A stretch of 64,000 nt of DNA from Nakaseomyces glabratus (taxonomy: Eukaryota; Ascomycota; Saccharomycetes; Saccharomycetales; Saccharomycetaceae): positions 434,001 through 498,000 of the forward strand of contig NC_088962.1 of NCBI RefSeq assembly GCF_010111755.1, in the 5' to 3' direction. This document shows positions 56,388 to 64,000 of this stretch, in pieces. Made by a program: the position numbers and the translations under genes. The notes beneath the pieces are model-generated. The model saw only the letters and a program-made list of their open reading frames with translations, was not told where the DNA came from and did not search any database. Position 1 is the stretch's first letter. Each line of letters begins with the position of its first letter.

Positions 56388-58130
56388 TTACTGATGAAAG
56401 AATGATTGATTGCCTTGATTTGTAGGGCTGTTTGATTGTCCCTGATTTTGTTCTGTGTGATGAGGTGACTGTTGCTGTTGCATTAAAAGTTGGTGTAATT
56501 GATATGCTTGTTGTGAGGATTGATATGACTGCGGGTTTTGCTGCATTATTTGTTGCTGGTTTTGGAATTGTTGCTGGCCATTGAAAGGCATGTTTGGTAG
56601 ATAAGGGTAGCCATTGTTTGTTGGTGGAGGATACATGCCTTGAGAAGACATTGGTTGTGGTTGAAAATTGGGAAATGAACCCTGCATTGGTGGAGCATTA
56701 TATTGACTGTATTGAGGGTTGAAGTTGGTTGGGTATGGAAATACTGGAGGTATAAATTGATTTTGGGGCATGTTTGGTATAAATCCAGTTGGATTTCCAG
56801 TTGGAAAACCGGATGGATTGTGAAAGTTTCCATCATTTGGAGGGATATAAGAAGAAGTGCTTGGTAGATTGATCGAAGGTTGAAGCTGCGACACCTGCAC
56901 ACCCTTGCTTTGATCAACTGCGTGAGATCTAATTGAGGCATTGCCGTCATCATAATCCAATATTTTCGTCTTCTCTCTTGAGCTTCTTGAGGTATAATTC
57001 TTTGGCCTAGACATACCAATAGGTGGTCTCATTTTCTGAACAACAGGGAAATTATCGCTCCTAACTTTTTTAGTATTACTGTCATTTGTGTCGGCTCTTC
57101 CTGTCTTTTCTGGTTTTCTTTTCTTTTGTTTCTTTTGCTTCTTATACATTGCTTCCTTCTCATCATCAGAAAACTCTTGTTCTTCTTCTGGCAACTCCTC
57201 ATCAAACATATTTGAAGCATCGGTTCCTTTAATCATTTTGATTTGAAAAGTGTCTATCCAATGAACATCTTTCAGGACAATAAAAACTTTTATTCCTATT
57301 AGAGACTTTAAATCATTGTTTTTCTTGTACGATTCAGACACACCAACTCTATAAAAAGGAGCTTGTAGTGGGCCAAATACTTCTCTTAAAACGCCCAATG
57401 GGGTCCTATCTTCTAAGCAAAAAATTGAACCTTCCTCTAAAACACGCTTTTCGCCTGATATATCTGCTGTTATAATTAGGTTATTGTCTAGAACTGATTT
57501 TACGGTACCTATGGATGAAATGTTAGTTTTTTCATCGATCACATAAGATTCTGGTAGATCGGCAGTCTGATCTTCCAAAACTTCATTTTTGGAAACAATT
57601 GGGGCAGATGTGCCATTATCTTCAAGGTCAGACTCATTCTCAACATCTACGTTTATGTCTTCTTCATCAGATGATGATGATGATGATTGTGATGATGACG
57701 AGTCTAAACTTGAGGTGTCAGAGTCTTCGTTCAAATTTGAGTTTGAGTCTTCTTGAGAATGATCGCTTACTTCTTGTTGTTGATCTTCAGTAGGTTTCTC
57801 AGCAGATGATGTAATATTCTGTTCTATTTCACCCCTGTTAGTACTACTTATTGTTGTTTCGTCTTTATTGAGAGTGACCTCTGTATTCTCTGTTTTCTCA
57901 TCCGACTGTTCCGTTTCCAGTCCATGATCATTCTCATGTAGTTTGCTGTTGAAAGTTGGAGACTCCTCCACGCTTACATTATCATTCTCTTGTTCGGTTG
58001 CATTATCAAGCTTTTCTTCGAGCTTGGTTATGTTTTCACTCTTCGACTCGATGCGTATGTCATCGCTTAGATGCCCATCTACCTTTTCATCAGGATTCTG
58101 TAACGCCTTTGTAAATAGATCTTCTGACAT
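56388..58130 (-). CDS. NAF1: Naf1, H/ACA snoRNP assembly factor
   Basis: A 580-residue protein, longer than S. cerevisiae Naf1 (492 aa). The first about 190 residues are acidic Ser/Glu/Asp-rich. The Gar1-like beta-barrel domain covers about 192-302 (from PESYVID, through PLGVLREVFGPLQAPFYRV, to KMIKGTDAS). A basic KKQKKQKKRK segment follows, then a Pro/Gln/Asn-rich tail of about 200 residues. Naf1 binds Cbf5 and nascent H/ACA snoRNAs and is replaced by Gar1 on maturation. PAC and RRPE motifs upstream agree with this role. The extra length is in the low-complexity tail. ESBP6, next to it in S. cerevisiae, is absent here. Confidence 0.92.
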   Translation of the reverse strand: MSEDLFTKALQNPDEKVDGHLSDDIRIESKSENITKLEEKLDNATEQENDNVSVEESPTFNSKLHENDHGLETEQSDEKTENTEVTLNKDETTISSTNRGEIEQNITSSAEKPTEDQQQEVSDHSQEDSNSNLNEDSDTSSLDSSSSQSSSSSSDEEDINVDVENESDLEDNGTSAPIVSKNEVLEDQTADLPESYVIDEKTNISSIGTVKSVLDNNLIITADISGEKRVLEEGSIFCLEDRTPLGVLREVFGPLQAPFYRVGVSESYKKNNDLKSLIGIKVFIVLKDVHWIDTFQIKMIKGTDASNMFDEELPEEEQEFSDDEKEAMYKKQKKQKKRKPEKTGRADTNDSNTKKVRSDNFPVVQKMRPPIGMSRPKNYTSRSSREKTKILDYDDGNASIRSHAVDQSKGVQVSQLQPSINLPSTSSYIPPNDGNFHNPSGFPTGNPTGFIPNMPQNQFIPPVFPYPTNFNPQYSQYNAPPMQGSFPNFQPQPMSSQGMYPPPTNNGYPYLPNMPFNGQQQFQNQQQIMQQNPQSYQSSQQAYQLHQLLMQQQQSPHHTEQNQGQSNSPTNQGNQSFFHQ

Positions 58131-58505
58131 TCTTAGCTTCTCCTGTTATGTTTAACCAAGCTGCCAGACTTCTAGTTAGTCCTGTATAATCAATATGCGA
58201 GGTCTATGTCAACTATCTACGTCAAATTTATTGATTCTAAAATTTGCGATGAGCATGTTAAAATTATTTAGACAGATTTTCGTCTTTTCGCAAAATATCT
58301 GTGTACTGAAAATTTTAAGTGCAAAAAGCCCGAATAGATAGTATATACACTTATAATGACAATATTATTATTACAACTCAACTTATATATGAGATAGTTG
58401 AAAATTTATATTTGGTACAATGTCAGGCAATATCACAATGCAAAATTGTATGGATCTCAAAAAAGGAAATAAAAACCGGTTCAAATGATAGAGAGCATAG
58501 TTGTA
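58131..58505. promoter_or_regulatory. NAF1 promoter and SPC98 3' region
   Basis: About 375 bp with PAC GCGATGAG at 58246-58253 and RRPE TGAAAATTTT at 58307-58316, which lie 116-186 bp before the NAF1 ATG. This is the classic paired arrangement. Confidence 0.75.
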
Positions 58506-60995
58506 TCAACGTAAATGCCTACTCAATCTCATTAGTTCCTCGTCTCCATCCGCCCTTAAGTCATCACAAAGTGTAGAAATCTGCTCCTTACAATGACTGT
58601 ACTGTTTGGACAACAATTTGATTGTGTGGACTAGGCTTTGAAGATGTACAGATATTTCTGGATGATGCTCCAAACTTAATTGCATATAGATCTTGTATGA
58701 AATTTCATTTAATTCGTTGTACTTTACAAGAAACTCAGCAATGCTGTTCAATATTACAATCACAGTTGCTGGGTATGGTTTGTTAGAGCGTTCTCCAAGA
58801 TTGTTTCCGGAATTTGTCGATAATAATTTGTGTGCCAAAATCCTTCCAAGGAATTGATTATGAGTGTTATCTAACTGCTCAATGTCCCGAAGATTTTGAT
58901 TACCTAGGTGCTTTCTTCCTTCGTTAAGAATATTAATATCCGGCTTCAATACTCCATTTACCCTTTTCTCACCATGTTTATTGATCTTCACCTTGATATT
59001 GTCAGTTTTTTCTTTGTCAAATATCACACTTAATTCATTTTCTAAATCCAGATATCTTTCATTAATGACATATTGAAGGTAGTAATTGTCTAATTTTGTG
59101 TGAAATATTTGCAACTGCGTCAGAAGAATTGAGCATTTTGATATGTGTTTCGTGATATCTCCCATTACAGGACTGAATTCAGGAAACTTTCTAAATGTTC
59201 GCAAAATTTCTTTTGTCCGCTTAGACTCCTTTTCGAAATAGAATTGATTCTTTTTCAACTTCCATAAAAAGTTAAATATTCTTAAGTATTCCTTTCTGCC
59301 ATTGGTACGATTAACATTCAGTACAAATGACAATGGCCTATCGACAATGAAGTCTAAGGTAAAAACATCCCAACCTATGGCGCCGTGGCCCAGATCGAGG
59401 AGACGTGCATCTAACTTGTTTATAATATAGTTGTTGTCACCACGATTAATTAAGCTTCTTAAAGACGATTGTTGTACTGATTCTTGAAGAATCCTTGTCA
59501 AAGAATAGTCAGAAAGTAGATCTGATGAGGAGGTTAGTGCTGAACTTAATTTTGTTATTAATGTATTGATCAGATCTCCTCTACCCATTAAAAGAATATT
59601 TCTTAGCGTCTTCAAAACATCATGATAATGAAACTTTGTGCATATAATGGTATCAATGTAACTAACAATTTCTTTAAACTGTGTATTAACTGCTTCAATA
59701 AATTCGATGGATATGCCGTTCTTTCTAAGACCGTCGTATATTTGTTTGTATCTGTTCGAAAATTCATTGGAGTATTCAAGTTCCTTACAGTATTTTTGGA
59801 CAAAAATGTAAGATTTACCAATTACGAATATCTGTCTCGCTTGCATGTATGTTAGAAATGAAGGAATCTTATCTGTATTCAATTTAAAGATTACTTCACC
59901 ATCTGTATTTTCTTGCTCTACTTCGATAAAGAGTTCATTATTAGTATTGTCTATCGATCCTAATGTAAGCCACTGAGACAAATAGTCGTAGTACAAAGTT
60001 AGCAATGTGCTAAACAGTTTGTCTGCTATGTTTTCTATTGTTAAGTCACCATGGTGTCGCAGTTGTTCTAACAAAGATAGCAGTTGATCTCCAGTCAAAC
60101 CCTCAAATTTTAGCATGATAGAATAGAAGACTCTTAGCTTATTAATGCTATCATAAATGGAAACATAGACACCATTGTTCGTACTTATTTTATCATTTGA
60201 TGCAAGTTGATTTATTAAACCGTTGTATGTATTCAGTTCCGATCCCACTGCTATTATGAATGCTTTCTTCATTGGAGATATTGGCATTCGTCTATATTTA
60301 TCGCACAAATTCCCTAGCTCTTTGTACAAAAGTCCAGCTTCAAAAATCAAATGAAGAATACCACTTTCAGAATTCGGGATGTTAGACGGTATGATTATTT
60401 TGTCATATTCAATATCAAATAGTTCAGATGTAGTACCTAGCAGAACAAATGGTATTGATTTCATGATTTCCTGCTCATCTATCATGTTTTTCATGTAAGG
60501 TTCTAATAAAGATCTTAATGGTAATCTGTTAGGAGATTTTCCTATATTATTGTAAGCTTGAGAAGATAGCATTGACCTTTCGGAATAGCGATCAAGGTTT
60601 TCAAAGGATTCGGAATATTGACTTCCAGGCCTGCCCATATTCAGGTTTCCATCATATGGACTGATGTTGAGCCTGTTTAATATAAATTGATCATTAGGAT
60701 TATCTGAGTATTCCATTTGTAACTCATTTACATAATTGAGCATCTCTTGTTCATTTGACATGGAAAATAATGGTTCCAAAGATGATAATAGTTTTGGCAA
60801 TGTATTTCTATGCCGAAGGGTTACTGGTATTTTTGATTGAAAGTTTTCAATTAATTTACTCAGCTGTTGTTTATTCTTATAGGGTGATGATAGTAAAAAC
60901 AAAACATCTTTTGCAAATAGCTGTATGACAGTGTCAGGAAACTCTGGAGGTAAATATGTCTCCAGTAGCAGAGACAAGCTATTTCCCAATTCCAT
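58506..60995 (-). CDS. SPC98: gamma-tubulin complex component Spc98 (GCP3)
   Basis: From the ATG at 60995 this codes 829 residues (S. cerevisiae 846 aa). It is the GCP3-type subunit which, with Spc97 and Tub4, forms the gamma-tubulin small complex that nucleates microtubules at the spindle pole body. The GRIP1 part (about 170-500) and GRIP2 part (about 540-820) are recognisable from blocks such as PFVLLGTTSELFDIEYD and YRRMPISPMKKAFI, and from WDVFTLDFIVDRPLSFVLN before the tubulin-binding half. The first about 150 residues are Ser/Asn-rich and would hold the Spc110 contact. The frame extends seven codons upstream without an ATG. Confidence 0.93.
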   Translation of the reverse strand: MELGNSLSLLLETYLPPEFPDTVIQLFAKDVLFLLSSPYKNKQQLSKLIENFQSKIPVTLRHRNTLPKLLSSLEPLFSMSNEQEMLNYVNELQMEYSDNPNDQFILNRLNISPYDGNLNMGRPGSQYSESFENLDRYSERSMLSSQAYNNIGKSPNRLPLRSLLEPYMKNMIDEQEIMKSIPFVLLGTTSELFDIEYDKIIIPSNIPNSESGILHLIFEAGLLYKELGNLCDKYRRMPISPMKKAFIIAVGSELNTYNGLINQLASNDKISTNNGVYVSIYDSINKLRVFYSIMLKFEGLTGDQLLSLLEQLRHHGDLTIENIADKLFSTLLTLYYDYLSQWLTLGSIDNTNNELFIEVEQENTDGEVIFKLNTDKIPSFLTYMQARQIFVIGKSYIFVQKYCKELEYSNEFSNRYKQIYDGLRKNGISIEFIEAVNTQFKEIVSYIDTIICTKFHYHDVLKTLRNILLMGRGDLINTLITKLSSALTSSSDLLSDYSLTRILQESVQQSSLRSLINRGDNNYIINKLDARLLDLGHGAIGWDVFTLDFIVDRPLSFVLNVNRTNGRKEYLRIFNFLWKLKKNQFYFEKESKRTKEILRTFRKFPEFSPVMGDITKHISKCSILLTQLQIFHTKLDNYYLQYVINERYLDLENELSVIFDKEKTDNIKVKINKHGEKRVNGVLKPDINILNEGRKHLGNQNLRDIEQLDNTHNQFLGRILAHKLLSTNSGNNLGERSNKPYPATVIVILNSIAEFLVKYNELNEISYKIYMQLSLEHHPEISVHLQSLVHTIKLLSKQYSHCKEQISTLCDDLRADGDEELMRLSRHLR

Positions 60996-61547
60996 GCAAC
61001 AATGCTGATTCACCAAATATAATTCAAATGAGTAATTGGACCCTCTACTATTATACTTTCAATAGTGACAAAATTTAAATCCAAGCTAGGGCTATCGGGG
61101 TACCTTTAAAATCCTATTTGTGATATGAATATGGTCATACAATACAAGTGAACCGAGTTATGCTCAAATGTGAGAGACCTTCAATAATAACAGAAAGGTT
61201 CTGGTCAATGATATGTTTGCTTATTCTATGGTGATTGCCGCTGGTCGACTGTTACCGTAACTGTGGTGCTCAATTAGCTAAAAATGCATGGCTCATCTCA
61301 CTGATCCCGATCCATTTGTTTACCATTTCGTCAAGAGCTAACATTTCCTGATTTTACGCGACACACAAAAAGAAGTATCGTGAATAATGAGCAGAACACA
61401 CACTAGATTAACGAGTAAGATTGTAATATTAGGAATACCTGAAATATGAAATTATAGAATTAGAAAAATGCAAAAGTTATATTAGGATGAGCTATCCTCT
61501 AAATTGGATTTATACTACTGCTAATATGGTATGTGCATGAAATTCTC
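60996..61547. other. intergenic: SPC98 promoter and FAR11 3' region
   Basis: About 550 bp. A partial PAC-like GCTCATCTC lies near 61290. Nothing else specific is seen. Confidence 0.5.
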
Positions 61548-64000
61548 CTAACTAGCGATTGAATTATTTTTCTTTTGATAACCTAGATCTTCCATCGCTA
61601 CTTGGTAATGTTCGAAGTTATAAAATTGTAGCAGGGCTCTTAAGGCAATTTCTTGTCCATATGCATCACTTAATTCGCCAGTGATGTCCTTACCAGCTAC
61701 CCAGTTATCTATTAGTTCCAACTTTTCGTAAAGGAATACTCCTGAAATTAGCTCCATATGTTCAGATTTCCAACGTTTGTTCTTGAATGGAGTTAGTTCT
61801 TTGATGATTTTAAGGAGCGGGTGATAAATATCCAGATTGAAGATGTGATAGTATTTTTTAACTATGGTTCCAATAGATTGGGGTAGTTCTTTGATTCTCT
61901 GTGTTTTGTTTCCAACTACTTTCTGGAGAATCCGCAGCAAGTATGCCAGCGATGGCAAAAAATCAAGATTCACCGCCTTCTGTACCTGATGAACATATCT
62001 AAAGGAGTTCTTGTATTCAAAATTATATTTTGAACACTCAGACCAAAACGATTTATTCGATGTTATTATTCTATTGAAAATCCTGTCCCCATAGATGTCA
62101 GAGTATTTGCCTAGTACTGCACTACAGATATTTATGAATTGTGAATCATACAATATCACACCTAGTTGTTCAAATTTCAAAATGTGGCTTAACTTAAACC
62201 ACTTCATAAGCATGAACAATAGCTCAACAGAGCTCTTCAGTGAGCTTTCCTTAGCCTTAGTTAATTCCAATTGGGGAAGCAGAGTATTCTCATCTACATC
62301 TTCAGCGTTGGAGGTAAATTGGTTAGTTAAGTTTAGTTCAATGGTCTGTAACAGGACAAACACTAAAGAGTTTAAACTTGTAAAGCATTCTTTGTAAAAA
62401 TTATCCACCCGAATCATTCTCTTCAGGGATTCATTAGCTGTACCGGTAAGTGATGAATAATCATAAGGATCGGTAAGATTATCCTCCTCCCATCCACGCT
62501 CCGTTGCCATAAAAAGATCTCTCTCATGCCAAAGTTGTTTTGTAGTCAATTTAATTTGTAAATTTTCCGCCAGAATTGTTGCGGCTTCTTCAATGCTGAA
62601 TGGTATTTTTGATTCAGAGGTCTGTTTCGGAGTAAGCTCTGAGTGTAAACGCCTATCTAACTCATCAATATCCTCTTCGTTGTCTGATGGGTATAAGCAA
62701 GGGTACAGTAGATTTGTTTGAAACGATTTCCTACCTTTTGATGTTTCATTAAAATGTAGGAGTTGAGGTGATGAAGGCGGTGAAGGAGCAGGTGTGGCAA
62801 TATGTTGTTCTGGAACATTGAGAGTAATATTTATAGCATTCTTAGATTTTGGTCTTGGGATTTCTAAAAATTGTGAAAGCGAATTCGATTTGTCAAACTC
62901 CTTTGGCAGATTAGTAGTAGGTAGTTTACAGGACGGGTATCTTGTGACAATATCCGAGGTGAACGCCTCGTATTGTAAGGGTGATATTGTCCATTTGTTT
63001 TTTCGATTTTCTATTTTTCTCAAGCCATGATATTTGTAAAGGTCTTTTTTGGTTTTCTTATAAGTCCTAATATCACCAAACTGGAGTAGTATAACTTTTG
63101 AAAGAAGCATTATTATATTTCTTATTCTCATTGATAGACGACTGTTCCAGCGCCAAGCTTCGATATATTTTGTTAAGTAACTAAGTATGCCTGCATCATC
63201 AAAGTTACCTATGACTTTGTCCACAATATGTTGTTGTTCTTTGTTGCACCTAAATACTATGCATTGCAATGTTATCAAGTATATTACCGAAGACAAATAC
63301 AAAAGTGACTTCGAATAACAATTTAAATTAGTGGAGGAGTCTTTACAGCAATCTGCAATTTCTATAAATTTTTTAAGTATTTCTGGAAGGTGTTCAGCCA
63401 GGAGCATATTATTCCTTTTAATATATTTCAAATGATCGTCTTTTCCTTCAACAAAAGCAAATAAGCCAAATGAAATGTACGCAACGCACATGACGATAGA
63501 TTCATCATTATCATTCATATTACTGAGTAGTTTTTGAATGTGTAATTGAGCTATAGTTTCGTCAGTTAGAAAAGCCTCGGCATTGTTAATATGCTTAATA
63601 AATGCATTGTGTATATGTGTAAAACTGGAATAGTCGGCTAACGTAAACCAGTCGGATATCTCATCATCCAAACTAATTGAATCCTCCAGGTACCACTCAA
63701 CTCTTGGCTGAAGACTTGGTTTGAATCCACATTCATTGGTAATCTTTTCAGCACATTCTTCTAAACTTCTTCTGTATGCAGCATTGACAGGCATATTGTA
63801 GTCTATAATCTCAGAATCTGAGTCGGAATCACTCGATGGATTAGATACTATAGGTCCGTCGATTTCGTCAACATTCTGAAATTCTTCATCATCATTGTCA
63901 TCATCAATTGAGTCAGAGTCGCCAAACTGATCGCCAGATATAGGATTAGAATTGTACTGACCGAAATCTAACGGACTTAATTCGATATTTGACAAATCAG
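61548..64000 (-). CDS. FAR11: Far11, STRIPAK-like complex subunit (5' end outside the window)
   Basis: At least 817 codons of the striatin-interacting protein family (S. cerevisiae Far11 is about 953 aa). The reading frame is open to the right edge and no ATG begins it there, so the N-terminus is missing. An acidic Ser/Asp-rich stretch comes first. The N1221-type domain begins at about residues 75-85 of the visible part, and the DUF3402-type C-terminal domain covers roughly the last 330 residues. Far11 belongs to the Far3-7-8-9-10-11 complex with PP2A. It acts in pheromone arrest, TORC2 antagonism and mitophagy control. Order after SPC98 matches S. cerevisiae. Confidence 0.9.
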   Translation of the reverse strand, partial: DLSNIELSPLDFGQYNSNPISGDQFGDSDSIDDDNDDEEFQNVDEIDGPIVSNPSSDSDSDSEIIDYNMPVNAAYRRSLEECAEKITNECGFKPSLQPRVEWYLEDSISLDDEISDWFTLADYSSFTHIHNAFIKHINNAEAFLTDETIAQLHIQKLLSNMNDNDESIVMCVAYISFGLFAFVEGKDDHLKYIKRNNMLLAEHLPEILKKFIEIADCCKDSSTNLNCYSKSLLYLSSVIYLITLQCIVFRCNKEQQHIVDKVIGNFDDAGILSYLTKYIEAWRWNSRLSMRIRNIIMLLSKVILLQFGDIRTYKKTKKDLYKYHGLRKIENRKNKWTISPLQYEAFTSDIVTRYPSCKLPTTNLPKEFDKSNSLSQFLEIPRPKSKNAINITLNVPEQHIATPAPSPPSSPQLLHFNETSKGRKSFQTNLLYPCLYPSDNEEDIDELDRRLHSELTPKQTSESKIPFSIEEAATILAENLQIKLTTKQLWHERDLFMATERGWEEDNLTDPYDYSSLTGTANESLKRMIRVDNFYKECFTSLNSLVFVLLQTIELNLTNQFTSNAEDVDENTLLPQLELTKAKESSLKSSVELLFMLMKWFKLSHILKFEQLGVILYDSQFINICSAVLGKYSDIYGDRIFNRIITSNKSFWSECSKYNFEYKNSFRYVHQVQKAVNLDFLPSLAYLLRILQKVVGNKTQRIKELPQSIGTIVKKYYHIFNLDIYHPLLKIIKELTPFKNKRWKSEHMELISGVFLYEKLELIDNWVAGKDITGELSDAYGQEIALRALLQFYNFEHYQVAMEDLGYQKKNNSIAS

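Overview
The window is nuclear DNA from a budding yeast of the family Saccharomycetaceae. Its genes are compact, AT-rich and almost all intron-free. The one clear intron carries the yeast signals GTATGT and TACTAAC. Nearly every product is recognisable as the counterpart of a named Saccharomyces cerevisiae gene. The gene order is a merge of two S. cerevisiae segments, one from chromosome XV (ECM3, CMR2, RKI1, YOR097C, NUP1) and one from chromosome XIV (NOP15, CYB5, DBP2, RPC19, YNL115C, DMA2, MLS1, DCP2, NCS2, TOM70, MRP35, NMA111, NAF1, SPC98, FAR11), with AZF1 (a chromosome XV gene) between RPC19 and the YNL115C homologue. This pattern fits a post-whole-genome-duplication lineage. The long intergenic regions and the order suggest the Nakaseomyces / Candida glabrata group, but the species call is inference from memory of synteny.

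Layout. 0-14 kb: ECM3 (carrier-fold membrane protein), CMR2 (DIP2-family lipid regulator), RKI1 (pentose phosphate pathway), a YOR097C-like membrane protein with an unclear N-terminus, and NUP1 (FG nucleoporin). 14-21.5 kb: NOP15, CYB5, DBP2 (1.1-kb intron near the 3' end of the coding region) and RPC19. Three of these four are ribosome-biogenesis or polymerase genes with PAC promoter motifs. 21.5-35 kb: mostly noncoding DNA around AZF1, with 3.3 kb on one side and an exceptional 8.6 kb on the other. 35-44.9 kb: a YNL115C-like alpha/beta-hydrolase membrane protein, DMA2 (FHA-RING ubiquitin ligase), MLS1 (malate synthase) and a 2.7-kb divergent promoter. 44.9-64 kb: DCP2, NCS2, TOM70, MRP35, NMA111, NAF1, SPC98 and FAR11; FAR11 runs off the right edge.

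The genes do not form one pathway. Two regulatory themes stand out. PAC (GCGATGAG) and RRPE (TGAAAATTTT) motifs mark NOP15, DBP2, RPC19, NAF1, NMA111 and the NCS2/TOM70 intergenic region. Puf3-type 3' UTR sites follow the mitochondrial genes MRP35 and TOM70. RNA metabolism recurs: mRNA decapping (DCP2), helicase autoregulation (DBP2), snoRNP assembly (NAF1), pre-rRNA processing (NOP15) and tRNA thiolation (NCS2).

No tRNA, rRNA, transposon, CRISPR array or centromere was recognised by eye. The most interesting leads are the 8.6-kb regulatory desert beside AZF1, a second branch-point box in the DBP2 intron, a palindromic double PAC element, ten helical leucine motifs in DCP2, an aspartate in the nucleophile-elbow position of the YNL115C homologue, and two possible undescribed spliced transcripts (about 9.8-10.2 kb and 44.0-44.4 kb).
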